Assembly (NCBI GenBank): GCA_009760855.2
Contig: WPIO01000107.1
Location: forward strand, 995,001-1,059,000
Direction: 5' to 3'
DNA from: Cristatella mucedo
Taxonomy: Eukaryota; Bryozoa; Phylactolaemata; Cristatellidae
DNA: 64,000 bases
The notes beneath the pieces were generated by a model, which worked only from the letters and a program-made list of their open reading frames with translations, had not been told where the DNA came from and searched no databases. The translations under genes were made by a program, and so were the position numbers. This document shows, one piece after another, positions 54,486-64,000 of this stretch (positions are counted from its first letter, which is position 1; the number at the start of each line of letters is the position of its first letter).

Positions 54486-56992
54486 TACTTTTTTAAGCTA
54501 TGGCCGGTCTTGATAGAGGTATACAATGTGCTTGGTTTTGAGAGAATATTTGTCAAGTAATTGGTGACTGCCTGGTGCTGTAGCACTCCACTAAAGAGCA
54601 AATATGATGGAGAATTTCAAAAGGGTGGCAACGAAAATATTTTTGAGCGACGTGAATCAATATCGCAACTCCTCAGGCTTTAGGATGCAAAGAAAAATCT
54701 TTGTACTGAAGCAAGCCTGCCCACATAGAGGTAGCGATCTCAATTTCGTGCTATTTAAACCAGAATCAATTAATAATTTTAAAATTTATATTTAATATAT
54801 TACCTTAAATAAAAGTGGAACGAGCTAAGGGTCAAAGGCTACAAAACAAACTGGCTCGGGTCCGGGCTTCCTCTTGCTTCAAATTCTGTGCACGTGGCAC
54901 GTGGAAAAATTACATGGTCGCTTTAGCTTCGTCTACCAGTTAAGCCAGTAACAGTCATGGCGAAAGTCATATCTGCAGCTTGCTGCACAGCAGCTCGTCT
55001 CTACAGTTGCGCTGCCTGCAAGCCACAATTCAATAATAAAGTGAGGCTTACAAGATTCTAAAAAAAGTGTAAAAGGTTGAACATTCAGATATGGTCACTC
55101 CGGGAGTGAGCTATCTTTGATTTAACTTGGCTGATAATCAGTCAGCTGCAGAATGCTTCTGGGTTGCTTTGAAATTCGCTTAAGTTGCTATATAAACAGC
55201 CTATGATTACTTCTGCTATTATGCTGGGTGTTGTAGTTGTGGTACGGGAGTTGTTCATGCATTACCACCGCCCGATTTTACTTCGCATGATGCAACGGTA
55301 TAACAAATGGCAGTAATAGTAAGCGAAGAATCAAAGTGCATCCTATATTTGGTGCCCTTTCTATTTTCAGTCACGGTTCGTCACAACGTATATCCTAGAA
55401 CTTAGCAAATAATCACCGAGCGATACGTGGGACTTGTTTCAGTGTAGATATTACAATTCTTAATTTATCTTCTGATCCCTTCTTTGCATTTTAGCAATCG
55501 AAAACAGCTCACTTACTGCACAATCATATTGCAGAATTTATGGTTTTATTTTATTGTACCTTGCTTAATTTGATTAAAATTATCGTAAATTCATGTATAA
55601 CTATGCAAGGTGTCAAAATGACAATAAGAAAATGGAATTTCATTCCTTAAACCTTAATTGTTCGGCGTAGAAGTATTTTCGGCGGCTCAGCAGTCCTTCA
55701 AAATGAATGATTCCAAGACAAGTTATTGCTTGCAAATGGTTCTTAAAATATTATTCATAATAATAACGGTAATGAATACTTTTAAATCAGGATATTAGCA
55801 ACTTCGAACGGTAGAGCCAAGTTCGCCAATGAATTTTTGACACTACTCTTCGAACCCAGCAATTCATTCGTTGCATCTCTTAAAATTTCCGCTTTGTTAA
55901 ATTTAGAGAAAAGTGATCTTTTAATTTGGCTCTTAGGTCAAACATTACGCAACTTTTCAAAATATGGACTGGCTTTCATTAAGCCTGGTGAGGTTCACAT
56001 CGCTCTAGAATTCACTTTTAGGTCATTCCATTTTCTTTGCCGAGATAGCTAAGATAAAATCTTTCCGACTTTGAATCCAAGAACCAACCACAAGCCTTTC
56101 AGCAAGGTTATGCCCAAAGCCCGAAAATTTGGCTTTGGCTTCATCATTGCAGATTTGTATTTATTAGTCAATTTTTTGTGGAGCCATAATTTTATAACCA
56201 AATATTGACTTATTTTATTTACAGAAAAAACGAAACTGCAGGGAAAGCATAAGGTTTCTTTACGAGCAACAACAGCTGTTTCTTCTTCTTATTGTTATCA
56301 TTACTACAGGAGAATTCTGATTTTCTCAATTTAAGTGCATAACCGTAAAATTTCAAGGCTTGCATCTTTTGAAGCTAAACTATGTGTGCCAACCTGAATA
56401 TGTGGCTGCATGAAAGAGCCCACCTCTAATAAATAACTTTATCCTAACTTATCGAGACTTAACTGAAAAGGCTTCAATAACTCGAATCTCTGCCTGAGAG
56501 ACTTTTGATTAGGTCTTTCTTGCTCTGCTCAATATCAAAGTCACCGGAGGCAAACTACAGATTTTATACAAATAATTAAACTACACATTTATTGACCTAG
56601 ATTCAACATACATTGGAATAAGTATCCACAAAAGCATACGATTTGCACATGTCTTCATGGATATGTGTGATAGCCCAGATGCGAAAATCAAATATCATAT
56701 CCGTGACACTGAAAGCAGGTTAGTATAATTTGAAGATTTCAGACGAAAGCTCTAGAATGCTAGCTTTTAAGCTGTACAGATGCGAATAAGATATCACAAT
56801 ATGAAAGAGATAACTTATAGCAGCTCTCATTGTTTCAAGTCCTTTAAGATAATTATTACAGCCACTCTTCATTTTTTATCTAATGCACTAGCATGAAGCA
56901 ATGCTGTTCAGCGGACGCTTGAGGATTGTACCCAAAGTTCTTTTCATAATTAGTACTACGCTATCCCTAATATATATGCGTATATATCATAA
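54486..56992. other. No gene or repeat recognised
   Basis: 2.5 kb of AT-rich sequence. Several short frames, none with splice context or known similarity. Should include the 3' UTR and downstream region of the CTHRC1-like gene; a minus-strand AATAAA occurs at about 56588-56593. Confidence 0.4.
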
Positions 56993-57174
56993 TTACTGTG
57001 CGCAGTAATTTGTTGAGTTGCATCTAACCATAGCATCTGGTTGTACTTCTTCGATTGCATACATCAGGTTTGACTTTGAAAAGAAGCAGGTACTTCCACT
57101 GTAGTCATCGCAAGGTCCGCTCCAAATTTCAATTGTATGAGTTCCGGATGACATTCCATAGCACACACCCTCCA
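56993..57174 (-). CDS. CTHRC1: CTHRC1-like gene, last coding exon
   Basis: Two bases, 59 codons and TAA. The acceptor is atattttag|TG. With the T from the previous exon the codon is TTG (Leu). The peptide EGVCYGMSSGTHTIEIWSGP then CDDY matches the EGLCEG.G.....(V/I)A/E-IW-V/S-G-(T/P)-C-(S/D)DY end of CTHRC1. Vertebrate CTHRC1 is a secreted glycoprotein that promotes planar-cell-polarity Wnt signalling at the cell surface and limits collagen deposition. Here the C-terminus has three extra cysteines (STC, VRC, NYC) instead of the usual short IIIEELPK-type end. The role in this animal is inferred from the family only. Confidence 0.8.
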
Positions 57175-57699
57175 CTAAAATATAAAAATGTTACGTACAA
57201 TTAATAAAGGCATACTCATATTAAAATGTATACACGACTATTCTCTTTAGCATTACTAGGTAACAGTTTTATAAATATAACCAAAATATTCTTTTCTACA
57301 CCTAGACAAATATGTCAAACTTTAATCCAGCAAAACTTAAAAATACATAATAGGAAATAACCAAGTAAAAAAGTACCAATTAATTCACTCATTAAATAGT
57401 TCACGGCATTGTCCGAGAAAATTAGCATTTCATCAAAAATAAAGCTTTCAGAGAAGAATCCTTACCCATAGCATTATTAGCATTAGGTCTGTTTAGAACG
57501 TCTCAGGCCTTGCAATAAGGAATCTTGTTATTCAGGCCGATAATTTAAGCGTATTTGCGGCCACTAAAAATATATACTTTTTTGTAAGCTAAATGTTTTG
57601 TGAGCCTAGTTAACGGCGCAATTACGGTTTCTAACAATCGCAAATAGAAAACTGTACTTTTAGTTGGTCCCTTTATGAGGTTTGACAAATGGATAGAGG
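57175..57699. other. Intron of the CTHRC1-like gene
   Basis: AT-rich, no exon or repeat recognised. Confidence 0.4.
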
Positions 57700-57882
57700 A
57701 ACCAATGAGGGTTATTAAAGGTCAAGGTACTGCACCTCTTTTTAGTTGTAACTCTCTATTTTCTATCATGCATCATGCATTTTTACACAGTATTTCAACC
57801 AATGCGGGTTATTAAAGGTCAAGGTGCTGTGCCTCTCCTTAATTTTGTTTTCCATCTTCTATCGTGTATCATGCATTTTCGT
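57700..57882 (+). repeat. Tandem duplication, about 98-bp period, two diverged copies
   Basis: aaccaatg.gggttattaaa with ggtcaaggt at 57701 and 57799; both units continue with ctctat/cttctatc and atcatgcattt. Confidence 0.85.
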
Positions 57883-60857
57883 TTTCAAAGGATTATTATT
57901 ATGCTGAATTTCTTTATAAAAATGTATTCTGTTGGAAAAGATTCCTAGCTCCCTCTTCCTATGCTTTATCTCAGAAACTTGGTACTGTGCGTTATTAGAG
58001 TCCTGATTATCTGTCTGGCACTGAAATAAAAGGCATGGCATTTGATTCCGTTAGTTTGCAGACTGAGACGGATTTTATTATGACGAGATATTACTCTGGT
58101 ATTGCATGGATAGCCTGAAAAAACCTCAGCACTGTTGGTGAGTAGATCAAGCATTATGGGTTTCCCATGTATATTAGTGTACTTCCCTTAATGCAGGACG
58201 TCTCACTGATTATGTTGATTGGCTGCTACGGATGCGAAACTCGGCTTCTTGTTTGGCCCGTCAACAATCGAACAGCCGCTACGTCCTGCTAGTTCCGTCT
58301 GAAATTAACTGACTCCCTATTTAGCGTGGATACTGTTGCAAGATATCCCTCTGGTGTGCAGGTGATAGCACTATCTTGCACCAGCTTAACTATTCAACCC
58401 GCTTGCTCTGTTCCTGAGAGCACTTGCACCGCCAGCTTTTTATCGTTCAGTCGTCGAGCCGTGGCTTGCACGGTGTTCGGGCCTGGAACTCGTGTGAACG
58501 GAATGTCTGCAACGAAAGCTTCCAGCCGTCGTCACTGCTGTGATTCGGCATCTTCTGATGCTCAGCTGCATACACGTCTGCTCTTATGAGCTTATACATG
58601 ACTCCCGTGTCAACTGTGTCAACGTGTCAACTGTGCACTTCTGCACTTGTCGTCCGTCAGCATCACCTTCAAATCCGAGTTTCTAGCAAACAATGACATT
58701 GTTTTAATCGTAGGTGCTTGATACAGTTTACCTAGTTCGTATGCTTTTCTGATTTTCTATGTTTTGTTGGTACGATAGCGCCTGTGTTATTAGCTCTCGG
58801 TTATTGATTGTTTGAAACCGAAAAACTAGCTGCGTTAATCGAACCCACAAATTTGTAAATATTAAAGTTGGAGCACCTTAGTCCACAGAATAAGCACCAC
58901 TCACAGACTTCCGTGCTTCAACCTGCTTGCAGCGAGGGTGGTGCTGCCAGCTTTCAGGACTGCCTAGAGAGGTTTTATTAACAGTAATTATTTCATCAAT
59001 TAATTCACCAACTAGAAGAATAAATTAAAAGCTTGCTGCAGCTCGGCCAAGACCATTCAAGCCAAAACAAGACGTTCTGCCCCTCGCCTATGATAAACTT
59101 CACGTAACCGGACTTTCAAAATTTGAACTATGAGTTATTTGTCGCACGGTTTTGATTTTGATGGCTAAAGCAGGAGCAAGCAATCTATTGTTTTGAATGT
59201 TGCAATAATTATAGCCCGAGCTATGTGTTCCGATAGCATTATCAATATTAGACAAGTTATGAGGAGAGAAGTTCAGGTAGAAGCATTAAGCAAATTTTAT
59301 GTACAATATTGGCTTCTTCATTCTTGCAGCTCATTAGTTGTTAGCGATAACCTAAGTTGTGGCGTTCCATTGGAGGTTAATCTCGTGCCTCCTGATCCTG
59401 GCTAATAATACAAGTGGTGGAATCTTCTGAGCGGTAAGATATTTACCTGGAATTAATGCACCTACGAAATCTTACGCAATCACTTATCAATGTAAAACTA
59501 AACCATTACAGTTAGTCATGTGCAAGACTGGCCACTACAGCCATTAGGTCCCAAACATTTTCCTCTTCCAATATTTAAGCGCTAATACATTATCTTAAAC
59601 CATTATTGTGTTGGAAAATTCATCCCCCATGAATACCCAAAGAAATCTGTTGATTTGATAGTTGACCTTGACTCTACATCTCCAGAGAAGCTCGTTTTCC
59701 ATTCAGCCTCTGAAGTACCACCATAGATCCTGTCAGTTATTAAAATATTATCACTTTATCATCTTATTAAGTTCATTCATTCGGAAAATGCCCACTCATA
59801 CTTAATGCACCCTTTCTTATGTTACAACGAAACAATGAAATAGTCTGTGATTAAGAAAAGAGGTAGCCATGGTAAAATGACCAATATCTTTCTACCATCA
59901 AAGTCAGATAAAGCAAAGCTATTTGTAATATATTTCAGTGTCATTACAGTGATTCTAAGCCATTTAGATAACGTTAAAAGCTATAATTTCAAATATTTCA
60001 TTAGAATTATGGATTCAATTACTGAGCTTTCTTTGAATACAAATTAATAAAATGATTTGTGCTCACTGATATTTCGTGCAGATTTTTCGCGTGCTTTGAG
60101 GTCTTTATCTAAACCAGTTGATTTAACATTATCTAATACGGAGTTTATTATGAATAATGAGGTTTTTATTCGAAAGGTAATTAAGCGATTAAAAGTCTCT
60201 AGTTTACTAAATGAGACATTTTAAAGCTTTCATCTTATCACCTCTTAACGTTTTTGGCAATGAAGTTACCAAAAATATAATGTATTCAGCAACACTGCTT
60301 TTGTGTATTTGTTGACATGAACAAAACCAATGTCATTTAGATGCCAGGTGTTAATATTAATTCAAGTATCGCTCGTTTTTAAATTTGCAGGGCAGCAACA
60401 ACAGATTAAAAGGCATTCGCATAATTTATTTGGCTAGGGGTTCAAGATGAATGAACGCAAGAATATATTTTATGTCGTGTGGTTGTGTTAACCGTAGGTT
60501 TGCACTGCCTAAAGATACATCGTTCAAATATGCGTCATGCCAAATACAAGGACCTTAATATGTTTCTAATCAAAACAATCTCCTCTTAAGGTGTAAACAA
60601 GTTTCAAATGCGGTCCCTTGGCATGGATTAAATTTATTCATGGAGGGATTTGCCTGGTCTATTTTAGAGTCACTATACGTTACAGCATGTATGTACTGAT
60701 TGTACTCTAGAAAAAAATGGTTTCTCATACAAAAAACTTTTCTTTTTCATCTGCACTGTCAGTTATTCGGAATACTTAAACTCGTAGCTTGCATTACAGC
60801 ATGCATGCACGCTGCCTTCTGAAGAAAAACTTAAACAAAGTATAGAGTAAAACTCAC
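57883..60857. other. Intron of the CTHRC1-like gene, no exon confirmed
   Basis: Mostly AT-rich. 58190-58660 is more GC-rich and has broken frames on both strands; I could not place it in any family. No other feature. Confidence 0.4.
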
Positions 60858-61062
60858 ACATTCCTGGATGGACATAAAAAAACTGCCTGTTCGCTTGAGT
60901 TACAATTTCGATTTTGCCCGGAGAGGTGCATTCTCTGTTGTTAATTGTGAAGTAATATCGACAGCAATTAGTCGGACTCATACCAATAAATGGGAAAGCG
61001 ATAGAAGTTGCAATCCAAAGATGTAGTCCACTTTTATTTGACAGTTTGACGTATTGAGTGAC
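60858..61062 (-). CDS. CTHRC1: CTHRC1-like gene, penultimate coding exon
   Basis: 68 codons plus one base. The acceptor is tcttggatttcag|GTC and the donor GGAATGT|gtgagt. Phase matches the last exon. The first 27 codons are stop-free (VTQYVKLSNKSGLHLWIATS). Then comes NCCRYYFTINNRECTSPGKI and EIVTQ, matching the CC(x)RWYFTFNGAEC.(G/S)PLPIEAI block of CTHRC1, including the CC pair and the EC cysteine. Exons for the signal peptide and collagen repeats were not found between 61.1 and 64 kb, so the gene probably starts outside the window. Confidence 0.82.
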
Positions 61063-61239
61063 CTGAAATCCAAGAAATATTTGTTAAATTAAAATAAGGT
61101 CCGTATCCATTTGCTTTAGGCAAATAATCACATGTTTTAGGGGCCTTCACTTGAACAGTAAGTAGGAAAACTTTTAAAAAATAAGTAAAATTTTAGCGTA
61201 GTTTAGATAAGAAAAACATTTTTAAAATTTGTCAGTAAA

Positions 61240-61680
61240 AATTATGATAATATTAATGCACTAGATAAAGCTCCCTCAGAGAACTCAATCTCTGTCTAGG
61301 CGCTTTACATTGGCTGCAAAGAGAAGCGCGATTGAATGGTGAGTAATATCATGCTTGATAAATATGATTAACGTGGTTAGGGGTGACGTGCACAGGGTCA
61401 ATATGCAAATTTGGTTAGTGGCAGCATGCACAGTGTCAGCACGCATAAGAACATCAAGAATAAATCACTGGGACCCACTAAATGCTGTCTTAAATAGGTG
61501 TGCTTTTAAGTTCTTTTTAAATGTGGTCAAGTCAGGTGATGTTGTGACGCGTCGGGAGTTAGTTCCAGGCTTTGGGAGAATACGAACTAAATGCACGGTC
61601 TCCAAAGGTTTGAAGGTTTTTACGAGGTATTGGTAAACTGTTGGATTCCCATTAGCCGGTGCTACGATGCTTGGCCTGGT
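61240..61680 (-). mobile_element. LINE family A, antisense 3' fragment
   Basis: Begins with a minimal tail, then cactagataaagctccctca, 3' UTR and the last 70 codons of reverse transcriptase. It stops where a sense copy begins. Confidence 0.85.
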
Positions 61681-61744
61681 GAATTTGTGAAGTAGGAGAA
61701 TAATATGCTGTCTCTGCGACTTGCTACTACAGCGAAGTTCAGGG

Positions 61745-63163
61745 GGGCAGACATGGGTAGAGTGTCTCTTCTTGTTTTGCTCGATCTTTCGGCAGCTTTT
61801 GATACCATCGATCACAAAGTACTTCTAGAGCGCCTCTCATCTCGCCTGGGCATCACTGGCACTGCTCTGCAGTGATTCAGGTCCTATCTCAGTGGGAGAC
61901 TCCAGAGTGTTGACGTGAATGGACAAAGATCATCTGAAGTACCTCTAAAATATGGAGTACCTCAGGGCTCTGTGCTAGGTCCGGTCCTTTTCACCGTTTA
62001 TACTCTCCCTCTTGCTGATGTGATTGCCAAGCACAATCTAGGCTTTCACTTCTATCCGGATGCCACTCAGTTGTACCTTTGCTTTGATCCCTCCCAGCCT
62101 TCGAGCACCTCAAATTCTCTCAACTCACTTGCTGCATGCATTGATGACATCCGATCATGGATGGCAGCAAATTTTCTAAAACTAAACGATGATAAAACTA
62201 ACTTACTAGTTATGGGCAAACCCAGTGTGATCCAGAGATTGGAAAGGCTGACTCTCAAAATTGGCTCTGCCAGCATATCTCCAGTTGAATTAGCTCGAAA
62301 TCTAGGTGTCATATTCCAAAGCGACCTTTCGTTAGACGACCACATCAGCTCCACAGTCAAATCAGCCTATTTTCAGCTTCATAACATTGCTAAAATTAGG
62401 GCCTGTTTAGATAAGGATACCACGTCCAAGTTGGTCCATGCATTCGTGACGTCCCGTCTCGACTTCTGCAACTCACTGCTTACTGGCGTACCAGCATGTT
62501 CGATCAGGCGATTGCAGCTGGTGCAAAACTCTGCAGCTAGGCTTGTCTGTCGTGAGCGTCGCAGTTGCCACATTACTCCACTTCTCGCCGACCTGCACTG
62601 GCTACCAGTGAGGCAACGGATTGACTTCAAGGTTTTGTCGCTCACTTTTAGGTCTCTTCATTCTATGGCTCCAGCCTATCTTTCAGATATACTACCCCAT
62701 CAGGCCAAGCATCGTACCACTCGCTTTTCGGAATCCAACAGTCTAGAAATACCTCGTACAAACCTTAAATCCTTTGGAGACCGTGCATTTAGCTCGTATG
62801 CTCCCAAAGCCTGGAACTCTCTCCCGACCTGCATCAGAACATCCCCTGACTTGACCACATTTAAAAGAAACTTAAAAACACACCTATTTAGGACAGCATT
62901 TAGTGGGTCCCTGTGATTCGTCCTTGTTGTGCTTATGCGTGCTGACACTGTGCATGCTGCCACTAACCACATTTGCATGCTGACCCTGTGCATTTCACCC
63001 CTAACCATATTATTCATTTTGTTTGTTTTTCAAGCATGATTGTACTTACTATTCTATTGCGTATCACTTTGCAGCAAATGTAAAGCGCCTAAAAAGAGAT
63101 TAAGTTCTCTGAGGGCGCTTTATCAAGTGCAATAATAATAATATTATTATTATTATTATAACC
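61745..63163 (+). mobile_element. LINE family A, 5'-truncated sense copy
   Basis: Starts in the [19 protein letters not shown] codons and ends with the 3' UTR, inverted repeat and ATT tail. It lies head-to-head with the antisense fragment on its left. Confidence 0.9.
61915..62916 (+). pseudogene. Reverse-transcriptase fragment with mutated active site
   Basis: Open 333-codon frame like the 51 kb copy. The catalytic box reads HFYPDATQLYLCF: the A of YADD is P and the second aspartate is A. An in-frame TGA (about 61874) interrupts the frame upstream. Otherwise nearly identical to the 51.4-52.3 kb copy. Confidence 0.85.
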
Positions 63164-64000
63164 AAGCTTTTATTGATGGTATATGAATAATACCGTGGAT
63201 TTAAATTCAATAATATTATTCTCAAGTCGCAATAATGAGTTGTATGTATATTTAAATGCATATGCTGTCATTGTGCGGTTATTCCCGTTAGTTTTAACCT
63301 CTACGTCACCTCCATGGTAGAATCAATTTTCTAATTTATTTTAGATTCCGTTCATGTAGCCGCTTAGGAGAAACTTCAGGTTCTTATTTCGAGCAAAAGT
63401 TTAGCCCCAGAGTGCAGACTAGAAAATATACTAAATGGCAATGATTCCATGGACTTGAGAAAAAACGTCGGCTACCACCATTTGATCAACAAACAGCAGC
63501 CATAAGCTGCTTACTATGCCACCTGAATGCTGCGCAACAATCAAAATATGAATGCTTAGGAGTGCAATGCTGTTATTACTCTGTGATAATGTCATGATCA
63601 ACTTGTAGTTATTCTAGCAACACGATATTTTTGGTGACTCTTGAATCATGAATACAAGTTCAGGTCGAATGCAAGTTTCTTATTCTGTAAGTCTATTGTT
63701 AGTTTCAATCGTCATCAGCCCCTCTCAGTGACTTGAACGAGCTCCATTCGGGCTCAAACATGTATAGTCAGACAACAAACTGACTAATTATTTATATATG
63801 GGGAGTAGTTGTTACCGCTATGCCCTGCAATGCTAACATGCAGCTTGTATTAGAGTGACTCCAGCGACTGAAAAGCTATGCATTGAGATGTGTTAACGAT
63901 AATAATTATTCACAGTAATGAAGTCTCACTTAAAGATAATGTGTTACAGTCTTGCTTTCGGTTTTGTGCAACAGATAGGTCTATCCATTATTTTGCTCCA
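63164..64000. other. No gene or repeat recognised
   Basis: AT-rich sequence between the LINE copy and the window end. I searched the minus strand for the collagen-repeat exon of the CTHRC1-like gene and saw no Gly-X-Y run. Confidence 0.4.

Noticed and set aside
58190-58660. Possible retroelement or exon in the CTHRC1-like intron (minus-strand PGPNTVQATARRLNDKKLAV, broken by stops)
   Set aside because: No catalytic motif could be confirmed, a VDTG-like triplet is in another frame, and no LTRs or splice joins were found.

Overview
This is a window of animal (metazoan) nuclear DNA. It has spliced genes with GT-AG introns from 0.7 to 11.5 kb, several families of CR1/L2-type LINEs, tRNA-derived SINEs, hAT DNA transposons and long microsatellites. 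There is no operon structure and there are no bacterial or phage features. Two genes can be named by family. One is a NUDT18-like Nudix hydrolase. The other is a CTHRC1-like secreted protein, a family that I recall from chordates, cnidarians and molluscs but not from insects or nematodes. With the repeat content this fits an invertebrate outside the Ecdysozoa; I cannot name the phylum.

Region 2.8-23 kb (+ strand) is mosaic. Very GC- and CpG-rich blocks alternate with AT-richer repeats. It carries two genes of one unnamed family: gene 1 (exons 3392-3503 and 5091-7039, about 686 aa) and gene 2 (exons 9903-10126 and 21633-22950, about 513 aa). Both have a short charged first exon, a long low-complexity second exon and a similar helix near the C-terminus. 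Another GC-rich block (14.9-19.7 kb), inside the gene 2 intron, shows no recognisable exon.

Region 22.7-41.7 kb (- strand) is a four-exon NUDT18-like gene (41602-41713, 37362-37522, 27215-27712, 26237-26506; 346 aa). All splice phases agree and the Nudix box is complete. It converges on gene 2. An old tandem duplication of the intron and 3' end of gene 2 also copied the last NUDT18 exon. The copy near gene 2 keeps gene 2 intact, while the copy near NUDT18 keeps NUDT18 intact.

Region 28.4-36.8 kb is a nest of transposons inside NUDT18 intron 2. An antisense LINE is interrupted by a hAT MITE, by a 4.5 kb hAT element that itself holds a LINE, by a short LINE fragment and by a 0.9 kb insert. Several insertions have perfect target-site duplications.

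Region 42.3-43.8 kb (- strand) has four phase-compatible or coding-like exons of an unidentified gene just upstream of NUDT18. Region 44-55 kb is mostly microsatellites, SINEs and LINE copies. Region 57-61.1 kb (- strand) has the last two coding exons of the CTHRC1-like gene; its earlier exons must lie beyond 61 kb or outside the window. Region 61.2-63.2 kb holds two further LINE copies. The rest is AT-rich sequence without recognisable features.
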